A stretch of 64,000 bases of DNA from Flavobacterium resistens (lineage in GTDB: Bacteria; Bacteroidota; Bacteroidia; Flavobacteriales; Flavobacteriaceae). The first letter of the stretch is position 1. Every line of letters starts with the position of its first letter. The DNA lies in contig NZ_FXTA01000005.1 in the NCBI RefSeq assembly GCF_900182645.1, forward strand, positions 186,001 to 250,000. Reading direction: 5' to 3'. The notes beneath the pieces are model-generated. The model did no database searches. It worked only from the letters and a program-made list of their open reading frames with translations, and was not told the origin of the DNA. Positions 1 to 8,322 of this stretch are shown here, piece by piece. The position numbers and the translations under genes were made by a program.

Positions 1-1863
1 ACAAAAATATTGGCTTTGCACTATATTGGAGCCACCAATACTGCGCAGGGAAATTTTGAAATTGGCAATATTTATTATAAAAAAGCGGACAGCTTATTAA
101 AAGAATTAAAAATTGTTGATCATGGCGAAATTTTAGGTTATCAAAAAGCGATGGCTTTAAAAATTGGAAAAAATTTGCCACTTTCTGCAAAAACTTTCCA
201 AAAAATAGTAAAGAAACCTGATAATCCAAAAATCCTTAAAACAAAAGCAGATTCTTATTATCAGCTTGGACTTCTTGAAACTGCACTTAAACGAAATGAT
301 TCGGCTTTAGTTTATTTTGACAATGCGCTCGATTATAGCGCAAAAAACAACAATCTGGTTCAAAAATCTAAGATTATACTTGCTATCAGTCAGTATTACA
401 AAAAAAACAGAAATTTTGATCTTGCTTATTCTTATTTAGATGAGCATTATCAGATTGAAAATTATATTCTAAAACTTAAAAACGCAAAATTGGATCTCAA
501 TGAATTTGAGAAATTCAAAAAAACGCAATCAATAAACAATACACTTCAACGAGAAAGTGACCAAAAAATTCAGCTAAAAACATATCGTTATTCAAAATTA
601 GTAAGTATTCTGGCAATTGCATTGATTTCGATTTTATCGCTTTTAAGTCTGGCGCTTTATAAAAACAATATTATTCGAAACCAGAATAATTTACTTTTAA
701 GAGAAAAAAATAAGGAACTGATCTTGGCAAAAAACAAAGCCGAAAAAGCGTCAAAAGCCAGATCTGAATTTTTATCGACAGTAAGTCATGAACTCCGGAC
801 TCCGCTTAATGCAATCAACGGAATTACACATTTGCTTTTAGAAGACAATCCTAAAAAAAACCAGCTGAAGTATTTAGAATCACTGAAATTCTCAGGAAAC
901 TACCTGACTACTTTTATCAATGAAATTCTGGAAATCAATAAAATTGATTCGACTAAGGTTGAAGTTGAATATATTAGTTTCAATTTAAAAGAACTTCTGT
1001 TTAACATTCAAAGCTCTTTAAAAGAATTGGCAACAGCCAATAAGAATTACTTCAATCTTGAAATTGACGAAGCAATTCCTGATAATTTAATTGGTGACCC
1101 AACTAAATTGTCTCAAATTATACTAAACTTAATCAACAACGCTTTAAAATTCACACAAAATGGACATGTCAATGTAATCGCAAAATTATATGCGATTGAA
1201 GAAGAAAATGCCACTGTTTATTTTGAAATCGTAGATACTGGAATTGGAATTCCGGAAGACAAGCTGCAATCTGTTTTTGAAAGTTTTTCGCAAGGTTCTA
1301 TTGAAGTAAACCGTAAATATGGCGGAACAGGCTTAGGTCTTACTATTGTAAAAAAATTAATTGAGTTACTTGGCGGCGAAATAAAATTAAAAAGTGAAGT
1401 TGGCAAAGGTTCAACTTTTACTTTCAAATTAAATTTCCATATTAATACAGAGCCATTAGAAGTTGTTGAAGAAAACACAAAACTATACAGTGACAAGCAA
1501 TTAGAGCATAAATCGATTTTATTGATTGAAGACAACAAAATCAATCAGATGATTACTCGAAAAATGCTGGAAAACAAAGCCATTTGCTGTGAAATAATTG
1601 ACAATGGAGAAGAAGCTGTCGAACTTTTAAAAGTAAAACGTTTTGACATGGTTTTGATGGATGTGCATTTGCCTGGCATCAACGGAACAACGGCTACAAA
1701 ATTGATTCGAGAGTTTGACAAAACAACTCCAATTATTGCCTTAACAGCCATTTCGCTTGACGAAAACCGTGATATGCTTTTATCTTTCGGAATGAACGAT
1801 GTAATTACAAAACCATTTGTTCCAGACGAATTTTATAGTACAATTGCTAAGTTTTTTGATTAA
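1..1863 (+). CDS. Hybrid sensor histidine kinase/response regulator, 5' end cut by window
   Basis: The frame is open to base 1, so the true start lies upstream. Residues are counted from the TTG at 10. The first ~150 residues look like TPR-type helical pairs, followed by one membrane segment near 198-220 and a short coiled coil. A HisKA domain carries the phospho-accepting His260 in SHELRTP. The ATPase domain has the N-box NLINNALKFT and the glycine boxes DTGIGIP and GGTGLGL. A C-terminal receiver domain has the acidic pair in IEDNKIN, phospho-acceptor Asp551 in LMDVHLPG and Lys601 in ITKPF. Flavobacterial kinases of this build sense an unknown signal through the TPR region and pass phosphate to their own receiver, then probably to a separate partner. 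No output DNA-binding domain is present. It ends back to back with lpxK with no gap. Confidence 0.93.
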   Translation, partial: TKILALHYIGATNTAQGNFEIGNIYYKKADSLLKELKIVDHGEILGYQKAMALKIGKNLPLSAKTFQKIVKKPDNPKILKTKADSYYQLGLLETALKRNDSALVYFDNALDYSAKNNNLVQKSKIILAISQYYKKNRNFDLAYSYLDEHYQIENYILKLKNAKLDLNEFEKFKKTQSINNTLQRESDQKIQLKTYRYSKLVSILAIALISILSLLSLALYKNNIIRNQNNLLLREKNKELILAKNKAEKASKARSEFLSTVSHELRTPLNAINGITHLLLEDNPKKNQLKYLESLKFSGNYLTTFINEILEINKIDSTKVEVEYISFNLKELLFNIQSSLKELATANKNYFNLEIDEAIPDNLIGDPTKLSQIILNLINNALKFTQNGHVNVIAKLYAIEEENATVYFEIVDTGIGIPEDKLQSVFESFSQGSIEVNRKYGGTGLGLTIVKKLIELLGGEIKLKSEVGKGSTFTFKLNFHINTEPLEVVEENTKLYSDKQLEHKSILLIEDNKINQMITRKMLENKAICCEIIDNGEEAVELLKVKRFDMVLMDVHLPGINGTTATKLIREFDKTTPIIALTAISLDENRDMLLSFGMNDVITKPFVPDEFYSTIAKFFD

Positions 1864-2886
1864 CTAAGCTTCTAAGTTTGTTTTCACATACTCTAAAATC
1901 GTTGCATCAAAATTTTGTTGATGATTGATAAAAGTGCTTTTTATTGGAAGATAATACAATTGTGAAACCAATTTTGAATCTTTCAATCTTACGTAATCTT
2001 TCTCTGTTGTAATTATTTTTCTGCCTTTTGCTTTTTCCTGAATGGAATCTAAATCCGCATCAGAAAAATGATGATGATCCGGAAAAGTCAGACATTCATC
2101 ATTTTCATTTTTAAGATAATCAAAAAATGGTTTTGGTTTTGCAATTCCAGCCAAAATCAATTTTGATTCTGATTTAATTTGATTTATTTCTATTTTTTCT
2201 TCTTTACTATAAATTTCATCATCATAATCTATAAACGTAAAAAAGCTTTGTTGCGAACAACTTAAATTTAATTTCAATCGAATTTCAGCCTGTTTTTCAT
2301 CTGATAAATCTTTTGGGCATTTTGTTACAATTACAATTTTTGCTCGGTTTGCTCCATTTCTACTTTCGCGTAAATTCCCAGTTGGCAACATAAAATCGTC
2401 TGAATATAAATCATCATACGAAGTCAACAAAATATAAAAACCAGCTTTTACTTTTCGGTGTTGATAGGCATCATCAAGCAAAATAATTTCGGGCGTAATT
2501 TGTTGCGAAAGCAATTGTCTTATTCCATTTGTTCTATTCGCATCAACAGCAACCATAACAAATGGAAATTTTTGATAAAACTGAAAAGGTTCATCTCCTA
2601 AAATTTCGGCATTGGAATTTTTGTCAGCTAAAACAAAACCTTCCGACTTTCTTTTATAACCTCGGCTTAAAGTTGCGATTTGATATTTATCTGACAATAA
2701 CCGAATCAAATATTCGATTTGTGGCGTTTTTCCAGTTCCGCCAACACTTAAATTTCCAACAGCAATTACAGGAATATTAAATGAAGTCGATTTCAGAATT
2801 CCTCTATCAAATAGAAAATTTCGGATCGAAGTAATAAATCCGTATAAAATGGCAAATGGAAAAAGTAATTTTCGAAGTAAGTTCAT
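1864..2886 (-). CDS. lpxK: Tetraacyldisaccharide 4'-kinase (lipid A synthesis)
   Basis: This 340-residue protein matches LpxK, which phosphorylates the 4' position of the lipid A disaccharide-1-phosphate at the inner membrane. A hydrophobic N-terminal stretch (LLFPFAILYGFITSIRNFLF) fits the family's membrane anchor. It is followed by the P-loop VGNLSVGGTGKTP near residues 42-54 and by LLDDAYQHRKV, which corresponds to the family's DDGxQH motif. Length is normal. The gene converges with the sensor kinase and the stops abut (1863/1864) with no obvious terminator hairpin between them. kdsD and lptB, also in lipopolysaccharide biogenesis, lie at the far end of the window. Confidence 0.95.
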   Translation of the reverse strand: MNLLRKLLFPFAILYGFITSIRNFLFDRGILKSTSFNIPVIAVGNLSVGGTGKTPQIEYLIRLLSDKYQIATLSRGYKRKSEGFVLADKNSNAEILGDEPFQFYQKFPFVMVAVDANRTNGIRQLLSQQITPEIILLDDAYQHRKVKAGFYILLTSYDDLYSDDFMLPTGNLRESRNGANRAKIVIVTKCPKDLSDEKQAEIRLKLNLSCSQQSFFTFIDYDDEIYSKEEKIEINQIKSESKLILAGIAKPKPFFDYLKNENDECLTFPDHHHFSDADLDSIQEKAKGRKIITTEKDYVRLKDSKLVSQLYYLPIKSTFINHQQNFDATILEYVKTNLEA

Positions 2887-2932
2887 TTTACGAAAGTATA
2901 ATTTTTTTCGTTAATTTGTTTTACGAATTTGC

Positions 2933-3005
2933 TTCAGGTTTCGCATTTCAATTTTTCTCCAACGGCATGAAACCTGAAACAAATTAAACCTGAAACCTGA
3001 AACTA
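2933..3005. repeat. Heptamer-type TGAAAC repeat cluster
   Basis: Several copies of YTGAAAC (for example TGAAACCTGAAAC) lie just upstream of the Nif3-like gene, with inverted partners (CAGGTTTC, ATTTCA) at 2933-2950. The same unit recurs at 14096-14207 and 44111-44145. No coding role is visible. Confidence 0.6.
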
Positions 3006-3014
3006 AAAGCAAAA

Positions 3015-4109
3015 ATGAAAATCAAAAATATAATCTCAGTTCTCGAAGAAATGTCTCCTTTGGCTTACGCCGAAGATTTTGACAATGTTGGACTTTTAGT
3101 CGGAGATGCTGAAACCGAAAGCACGGGCGTTTTGGTTTGCCACGACGCTCTGGAAAATGTAATTGACGAGGCGATTTCTAAAAATTGCAATTTGGTTGTT
3201 TGTTTTCACCCAATTCTGTTTTCAGGAATAAAAAAAATTACTGGAAAAAATTATGTTGAACGTGCCATTTTAAAAGCGATTAAAAATGATATTGCGATTT
3301 ATGCCGTTCACACCGCTTTAGATAATCATTCGGCTGGAGTAAATAAAATATTTTGTGATGCGTTGGGCTTGACAAATACCAAAGTTTTAATTCCGAAACA
3401 GAATTTTATTCAAAAATTAGTTACTTATACAGTTCCAGAAAATGCTCAAAAAGTGCGTCAAGCTTTATTCGATGCTGGCGCTGGAACAATTGGAAATTAT
3501 GACAATTGCAGCTTTAATTCGGAAGGAATTGGAACTTACAAAGGAAATTCAGAAAGCAATCCCGTAATTGGTGAGCGTCATGAATTAACAGAAACTCAAG
3601 AAATAAAAATCGAAGTTACATTTGAAAAGCATTTACAATCCAGAATTTTAAAAGCGCTTTTTGCCAATCATATATATGAGGAAGTCGCTTATGAAATTTA
3701 TAATCTTGAAAATCCGCATCAGAATATTGGTTTGGGAATGATTGGCGAATTTGAAAATGAAATGGATGAAAAGGAATTTCTTCACTTCGTAAAAAACAAA
3801 ATGATTGCCGACGGAATACGCCATTCGGCATTTTTAGGCAAAAAAATCAAAAAAGTAGCTGTTTTAGGCGGCTCAGGAAGTTTTGCCATAAAAAATGCAA
3901 TTCAGGCTGGAGCCGATGCATTTTTGACCGCCGACTTAAAATACCATCAATTTTATGAGGCCGAAAATCGACTACTTTTAGCAGATATTGGTCATTTTGA
4001 GAGCGAACGCTATACAAAAAACTATATTGTTGATTATCTTCGAAAAAAAATCCTTAATTTTGCCATCATTTTATCAGAAGAAAATACAAATCCAGTTAAG
4101 TACTTATAG
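3015..4109 (+). CDS. Nif3-like dinuclear metal centre protein
   Basis: The 364-residue protein belongs to the NIF3/YbgI family (often annotated GTP cyclohydrolase I type 2 homologue). The likely metal-binding residues are in VCFHPILFSG, VHTALDNHSAGVN and the C-terminal GHFESERYT. The middle (about 130-235) is the extra PII/CutA-like insert found in the long form of the family. The biological role of NIF3 proteins is unsettled. The next gene starts 13 bases downstream on the same strand, so the two are probably co-transcribed, an arrangement common in Bacteroidota. Confidence 0.9.
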   Translation: MKIKNIISVLEEMSPLAYAEDFDNVGLLVGDAETESTGVLVCHDALENVIDEAISKNCNLVVCFHPILFSGIKKITGKNYVERAILKAIKNDIAIYAVHTALDNHSAGVNKIFCDALGLTNTKVLIPKQNFIQKLVTYTVPENAQKVRQALFDAGAGTIGNYDNCSFNSEGIGTYKGNSESNPVIGERHELTETQEIKIEVTFEKHLQSRILKALFANHIYEEVAYEIYNLENPHQNIGLGMIGEFENEMDEKEFLHFVKNKMIADGIRHSAFLGKKIKKVAVLGGSGSFAIKNAIQAGADAFLTADLKYHQFYEAENRLLLADIGHFESERYTKNYIVDYLRKKILNFAIILSEENTNPVKYL

Positions 4110-4122
4110 AAACTTATAGAAT

Positions 4123-4902
4123 ATGGCGAATACGAAAGAATTAAGTGTTGAGGACAAGTTAAGAGCAATATACGATTTACAGCTTATTGACTCTAGAATT
4201 GACGAAATCAGAAACGTGAGAGGAGAACTTCCTTTAGAAGTGGAAGATTTAGAAGATGAAGTTGCAGGTTTAAGCACGCGTTCAGAGAAACTGAAAAGTG
4301 AACTTGAAGTGATTGAGGAGCAAATCAAAGCAAAGAAAATTGCTATTGAAGAGCACAAAGAGGTTATCAAAAAATACACAAAACAACAAGAATCAGTTCG
4401 TAATAACAGAGAATTTAATTCTTTGACTAAAGAGGTTGAATTTCAAGAATTGGAAATTCAATTAGCTGAAAAGCAAATCAAAGAAATGAAAGCTTCTATC
4501 GAGCACAAAAAAGAAGTTATTTCTAATTTAAAAGAAAAACTTGATGCTAAAAGCTCTCATTTAAAACATAAAAAATCTGAATTAGATGCTATCATGGCTG
4601 AAACTCAGAAAGAAGAAGCTTTCTTGAGCGAGAAATCTGCTGAATATGCTTCTCAAATCGAAGACAGATTATTAGCTGCTTACAACAGAATCAGAAGCAG
4701 CGTTCGTAACGGATTAGCTGTAGTTTCTATTGAAAGAGGAGCTTCTGCGGGATCTTTCTTTACAATTCCACCACAAACTCAGGTTGAAATTGCTTCAAGA
4801 AAGAAAATCATCACTGATGAACACTCTGGAAGAATTTTAGTTGATACTCAATTAGCTGAAGAAGAAAAAGAAAAAATGGAACAATTGTTCGCAAAATTCT
4901 AA
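4123..4902 (+). CDS. Coiled-coil protein of the C4 zinc-ribbon (DUF164) family, without zinc ligands
   Basis: The protein has 259 residues. Residues ~10-180 form a long, charged, helical coiled coil. The C-terminal region ~195-245 matches the family's zinc ribbon, including the hallmark FTIPPQ and GRILVD. The positions where the ribbon carries two CxxC-like pairs read GASAGSFF and ITDEHSGRILV, and the protein has no cysteine at all. It therefore keeps the fold signature but cannot bind zinc in the usual way. It lies 13 bases after the Nif3-like gene and is followed by a strong terminator. The function is unknown; some family members have been linked to nucleic-acid or flagellar roles in other phyla, which need not apply here. 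Confidence 0.85.
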   Translation: MANTKELSVEDKLRAIYDLQLIDSRIDEIRNVRGELPLEVEDLEDEVAGLSTRSEKLKSELEVIEEQIKAKKIAIEEHKEVIKKYTKQQESVRNNREFNSLTKEVEFQELEIQLAEKQIKEMKASIEHKKEVISNLKEKLDAKSSHLKHKKSELDAIMAETQKEEAFLSEKSAEYASQIEDRLLAAYNRIRSSVRNGLAVVSIERGASAGSFFTIPPQTQVEIASRKKIITDEHSGRILVDTQLAEEEKEKMEQLFAKF

Positions 4903-4908
4903 ATATCA

Positions 4909-4938
4909 AGTCCCGATTAAATCGGGACTTTTTTTTTG
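4909..4938 (+). terminator. Rho-independent terminator
   Basis: AGTCCCGAT and ATCGGGACT form a perfect 9-bp stem around TAA, followed by a run of T. It ends the Nif3/coiled-coil unit. Confidence 0.88.
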
Positions 4939-5000
4939 CATTAATTTTTTTTTGCAAAAGATTAAAATCATATTTTTTACCTTTAGAAAAAATTTAAGTT

Positions 5001-5858
5001 TTGGGAATTAAAAAAGGCATTCGCTTCATTACATTAAAATCAGTTGGATCTTATATTAACTTTTTGAGTTATGTGCGTCCGCAAAAAGCCGTTGAACTTT
5101 CTTATGCACTTTTTAGCCAGCCAAGAATTGGAAGGCTGCAAAAAGAAGAACTACCAAAAGTTTTAAAGAATACAGAAACAGAAATTTTTCATCATAACGA
5201 ACATCATTTTCAAACCTATATCTGGAAAGGAAATGAAACCAAAATTTTGTTAGTTCACGGCTGGGAAAGCAATGCTTCGCGTTGGAAAAAAACGTTACCT
5301 CATCTTCAAAAATCAGGAAGCACTATTATTGCAATTGATGCACCAGCGCACGGGCAAAGTAGCGGAAAAGAATTCAATGTTCCTCTTTATGCGGCATTTA
5401 TTAATAAGGCAGTCGAAAAATATCAGCCGGAAATAATTATCGGACATTCGATTGGCGGTGCTGCATCTATTTATCATCAATATTTATTTCCAAATACTAG
5501 CATTAATAAAATGGTAATTTTGGGAGCTCCGTCAGAATTGAAAACTTTGATTGACAATTACATCTCAATGTTGAGTCTCAATACCAAAATGTTTTCGCTT
5601 TTGGAAAGCAAATTTCTCGATAGATTCAATTTTAAATTAGAAGATTTTTCAGGACAAAAATTTGCTTCAGAATTTAATATTCCAGGCTTGATTGCTCACG
5701 ATGTTTCCGATAAAATTGTTGCTTTTGAAGAAGGAAAAAAAATAGCAAGCAACTGGAAAAATAGTCAATTTATCGAAACAACTGGTTTAGGTCACGGAAT
5801 GCATGATGATGAATTGTATGATAAAGTCATTGAGTTTCTTTTTGAAGGTTCAAAGTAA
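5001..5858 (+). CDS. Alpha/beta hydrolase, TTG start
   Basis: The 285-residue alpha/beta-hydrolase shows LVHGWESNASRW (oxyanion region), IDAPAHGQSSG, the nucleophile elbow GHSIGG, a late acid in AHDVSDKIV and the catalytic His in GLGHGM. No signal peptide is seen, so it is probably cytoplasmic. The start is TTG at 5001: an in-frame stop lies at 4995 and there is no ATG before the active-site region, so the TTG is forced. The substrate cannot be told from sequence. The last codons merge with a dispersed repeat: GGTTCAAAG spans the stop codon, so the final residues come from repeat sequence. Confidence 0.85.
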   Translation: MGIKKGIRFITLKSVGSYINFLSYVRPQKAVELSYALFSQPRIGRLQKEELPKVLKNTETEIFHHNEHHFQTYIWKGNETKILLVHGWESNASRWKKTLPHLQKSGSTIIAIDAPAHGQSSGKEFNVPLYAAFINKAVEKYQPEIIIGHSIGGAASIYHQYLFPNTSINKMVILGAPSELKTLIDNYISMLSLNTKMFSLLESKFLDRFNFKLEDFSGQKFASEFNIPGLIAHDVSDKIVAFEEGKKIASNWKNSQFIETTGLGHGMHDDELYDKVIEFLFEGSK

Positions 5859-5877
5859 CAGAGAGACAAAGGTTTTT
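5845..5877 (+). repeat. Dispersed GGTTCAAAG-type repeat, copy 1
   Basis: The sequence runs AAGGTTCAAAGTAACAGAG then AGACAAAGG, with an ~8-9 base periodicity of the CAAAG core. It overlaps the stop codon of the hydrolase. Other copies are at 8258-8297 (same strand), 15830-15869 and 55753-55789 (opposite strand). Confidence 0.7.
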
Positions 5878-5887
5878 CCATATTTTT

Positions 5888-5987
5888 GTCACCCTGAGCG
5901 AAGTCGAAGGGCCACAAGCAGCTCGACAAAGATTGACGATTTTAGGAATGGAGTTTCTTGTGTTCCTTCGACTTCGCTCAGGATGAC
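5888..5987. repeat. REP/BIME-like palindromic repeat (CTGAGCGAAGTCGAAGG type)
   Basis: The arms 5888-5918 and 5957-5987 pair at 28 of 31 positions, with outer sequence GTCACCCTGAGCGAAGTCGA. The inside contains CCACAAGCAGCTCGACAAAG and then ATTG, nearly identical to the inside of the element at 8323-8423 although the outer arms differ. A shorter relative with the same outer arms is at 44042-44100. There is no coding potential of its own. An apparent open frame across it is repeat-derived. Confidence 0.8.
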
Positions 5988-5996
5988 AAGCGCTAT

Positions 5997-6677
5997 CTAA
6001 ACAACAATTTTAAAATACTTCAACAACTCCTTCTCTCCTTTTGCAGTCACAATTATTGCTCTGGAATTTTCGGTTTTTCTCAACCAATCTTCATTTTTCA
6101 TTTTATTGAAAAGCAAAGTTCCAACTGAACCGGCAATGTGATTTCTTCGTTCGCTCCAATCTAAACAGGGTTTTAGAAATATTCGCTTTTGCTTTTGCGC
6201 TTCTTCTAAATTAATTCCAAAATCAGAAAACCATTTTTTTCCTTCAATGCTAATTTCAAATGCATTATTATTTTCTTTAATAATATTTTGTTCCAATAAA
6301 CTATCCGTTAACGCAACACCAATTTTTCCGGCTAAATGATCATAACAAGTTCGGCAAAATTTTATTGGAGGATATTTTTCGGGTTTATTTTTTGAAAGAA
6401 TTTCTGGTTTCGGAACTAAACTTGCCATTGCTTCAAGTGCGTAAGCGACTTCTTTATTCGAAAATCTATAATATTTATGACGTCCTTGTTTTTCTACACA
6501 AAGCAAATTGGCATCGAGAAGTTTTCCTAAATGCATGCTTATATTTTGTGGTGAAGTATTTACAGAAACCGCTAATTCTGTGGCTGTAAAAGCTCTTCCG
6601 TCCATTAAAGTCCATAAAATTGAGGCGCGTGTTGGGTCGCCAATTAAAGATGCCGTTTTTATAAATTGATCTTCCAT
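5997..6677 (-). CDS. ArsR-type winged-helix transcriptional regulator with extended C-terminus
   Basis: Residues 1-90 form an ArsR-like helix-turn-helix (DPTRASILWTLMDGRAFTAT, then TSPQNISMHLGKLLDANLL) with the wing KQGRHKYYRF. At 226 residues it is about twice the length of a plain ArsR repressor. The extra C-terminal half holds CRTC, a further Cys in FLKPCLDWSERRNHIAG, and GTLLFNKM, a layout seen in a recurring long ArsR subfamily. Whether the cysteines bind metal or sense redox state is not shown. It is divergent from the P450-like gene with a 74-base gap holding the inverted repeat 6720-6735, so it probably controls that operon and itself. Confidence 0.88.
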   Translation of the reverse strand: MEDQFIKTASLIGDPTRASILWTLMDGRAFTATELAVSVNTSPQNISMHLGKLLDANLLCVEKQGRHKYYRFSNKEVAYALEAMASLVPKPEILSKNKPEKYPPIKFCRTCYDHLAGKIGVALTDSLLEQNIIKENNNAFEISIEGKKWFSDFGINLEEAQKQKRIFLKPCLDWSERRNHIAGSVGTLLFNKMKNEDWLRKTENSRAIIVTAKGEKELLKYFKIVV

Positions 6678-6719
6678 CTAAATTTTCATAGTTAAGTACA
6701 GAATGAACTATTGCCTTGT

Positions 6720-6735
6720 AAAGTTAAATAACTTT
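6720..6735. promoter_or_regulatory. Inverted repeat, probable operator plus -7 element for the P450 operon
   Basis: AAAGTTA-AA-TAACTTT is a perfect 16-base inverted repeat. Its right half with the next G is TAACTTTG, a match to the Bacteroidota -7 box TAnnTTTG, 16 bases before the ATG of the P450-like gene. No TTTG is seen at the usual -33 spacing. The divergent ArsR-type gene makes it the natural ligand, which is inference. Confidence 0.5.
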
Positions 6736-6751
6736 GCTAAAAACATTCTAC

Positions 6752-7903
6752 ATGAATCCTACTTTATTCCTTAAATCTGATGTCAGCAATCCTTATTTGA
6801 TCTACAAAACCATGTTGCAAAACAATCGGGTTTATTGGGATGAAACGAATAAAATATGGGCAATATATTCTTATGAAGATTGCGTTTCAATTTTGAAAAA
6901 TTCAAAAGCTGAAATTCCAGTTGTAAATGCGAACAACGAACAAAAACTGAATAAAAAGACTCTAGAAATTTTAAATAATCTGACACGATTATCAAACGGA
7001 ATTCAGCATGAGATTTCAAAAGAAATTGCAATGTTGCTGTTCTCAAAAATGAAAACAGTTGCTATTAATTTGATTATTTCTCAATTAATAAAAAGTGATC
7101 TGACTGAAAATAAAATCGATTGGGTAAATTCGGTTTGCAAAAAATTGCCTGTTTTGGTTGTTCTGAGAAGTTTTGGTTTTGAAGAAAAAGATTGTGAATT
7201 TATTTCAGAAAAAATTGAATCTTTGGTTAAAATAATGCTTCCGCAGAAAACAGAAGAACAAGTGAAATTGATAAATGAAGTTTCGTCAGCAATCTTTTTG
7301 ATTGTAGAAAAGCAGCTTTCTTCATTACATTTTTTCGAATCTTTGCAAGCCAAAATTTCGGAAGCAAATTCTCTTTCGCTTGACGAAATAAAAACAATAA
7401 GCATTAGCAATTTAATTGGATTATTTATTCAGAGTTTTGATGCCGGAAGAGGAATTTTAAGTAATTCATTATTACAGATTCTGAATTACAAGACGTTTTC
7501 AAATAAAGATGAAATACAAAAATCGGTTATTGAAACGTTGCGTTTTAATCCTCCAATTCATAATACAAGACGAATTGCGACTGAAGATATTTCTATCGGC
7601 GAAAGCCAAATTAAAAAAGGTGATCAGATATTAATTGTACTTGCATCGGCAAATCTTGATTCTGAAAAATTTGAAAATCCAATTAACTTTGACATTGAAA
7701 GAAGTAACAATAACGAAAATCTGACTTTCGGAATTGGCGGTCATATGTGTCTTGCAAAACATTTTTCAATTCATTTAGCCACTGAAGCTTTATGGTTTTT
7801 ATTTGATAACTATAAAACAATAGAACTTTTAGAAAATAATATTCAATACGAACCCATGATCAACGCCAGATTGCCAAAAACAATATGGATTTCATTACAA
7901 TAA
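6752..7903 (+). CDS. Cytochrome P450-like protein
   Basis: The 383-residue protein has the P450 haem signature FGIGGHMCLAK with Cys333 as thiolate ligand, and the K-helix ExxR in ETLRF. It has no membrane anchor, as in bacterial soluble P450s. The start chosen is ATG at 6752; an in-frame TTG lies 18 bases upstream inside the likely promoter. In the I-helix region the usual AGx(D/E)T reads DAGRG (about residues 229-233), so the acid-alcohol pair for oxygen activation is missing. It may be a peroxide-dependent or otherwise atypical P450. No ferredoxin or reductase gene is adjacent. It lies upstream of an ABM-domain gene and divergent to an ArsR-type regulator. Substrate unknown. Confidence 0.87.
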   Translation: MNPTLFLKSDVSNPYLIYKTMLQNNRVYWDETNKIWAIYSYEDCVSILKNSKAEIPVVNANNEQKLNKKTLEILNNLTRLSNGIQHEISKEIAMLLFSKMKTVAINLIISQLIKSDLTENKIDWVNSVCKKLPVLVVLRSFGFEEKDCEFISEKIESLVKIMLPQKTEEQVKLINEVSSAIFLIVEKQLSSLHFFESLQAKISEANSLSLDEIKTISISNLIGLFIQSFDAGRGILSNSLLQILNYKTFSNKDEIQKSVIETLRFNPPIHNTRRIATEDISIGESQIKKGDQILIVLASANLDSEKFENPINFDIERSNNNENLTFGIGGHMCLAKHFSIHLATEALWFLFDNYKTIELLENNIQYEPMINARLPKTIWISLQ

Positions 7904-7914
7904 AAAATAAAAAT

Positions 7915-8259
7915 ATGATAGCTGTAATTTTTGAAGTTATTCCGAACGAAGGAAGAAAAGAAGAATATTTAGATATAGCCGCAAATCTAAAACCTGAATT
8001 AAACCATATTGATGGATTCATTTCTATAGAAAGATTTCAAAGCTTAGCTGATCCTGGAAAAATTTTGTCTTTGTCGTTTTGGAGAGATGAAAAAAGCATT
8101 CAACAATGGCGAAATCTTGAAATGCATCGTCAGGCACAGGAAAAAGGCAGAAATGAAGTTTTTAAAGATTATCATTTACGAATTGCAACTGTTGTTCGCG
8201 ATTATGGAATGTTTGAAAGAAATGAAACTCCGGAAGACAGCAAAGAATTTCATTCTTAA
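7915..8259 (+). CDS. ABM-domain (antibiotic biosynthesis monooxygenase-type) protein
   Basis: The 114-residue protein is a dimeric alpha/beta-barrel ABM-type domain: the beta strand IAVIFEVIPNEG, helix EEYLDIAANLKPEL, the GFISIERFQS strand and LSLSFWRDEKSIQQWR are characteristic. Members include cofactor-free monooxygenases and haem-degrading enzymes; the chemistry here is unknown. The start is taken as the ATG at 7915, 11 bases after the P450-like stop. An in-frame ATG at 7885 would overlap that gene by 19 bases and add ten residues of low-complexity sequence. Translation is probably coupled to the P450-like gene, and both may act on the same small molecule. Confidence 0.82.
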   Translation: MIAVIFEVIPNEGRKEEYLDIAANLKPELNHIDGFISIERFQSLADPGKILSLSFWRDEKSIQQWRNLEMHRQAQEKGRNEVFKDYHLRIATVVRDYGMFERNETPEDSKEFHS

Positions 8260-8297
8260 GGTTCAAAGTGACAGAGCAACAAAGGGACAAAGGTTTA
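8258..8297 (+). repeat. Dispersed GGTTCAAAG-type repeat, copy 2
   Basis: AAGGTTCAAAGTGACAGAGC and then AACAAAGGGACAAAGG begin at the stop codon of the ABM gene. It is in the same orientation as the copy at 5845-5877 and, like that copy, is followed within 30 bases by a palindromic repeat. Confidence 0.7.
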
Positions 8298-8322
8298 TCT
8301 TTTAATACTTATCCCTAGTTTT

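Noticed and set aside
2933..3005. Considered a CRISPR-like array
   Set aside because: The units are 7 bases, contiguous and without spacers; no cas gene is present.
5803..6000. Open frame of ~65 codons across the hydrolase 3' end
   Set aside because: It consists mostly of the palindromic repeat read through, with no family resemblance and no promoter.
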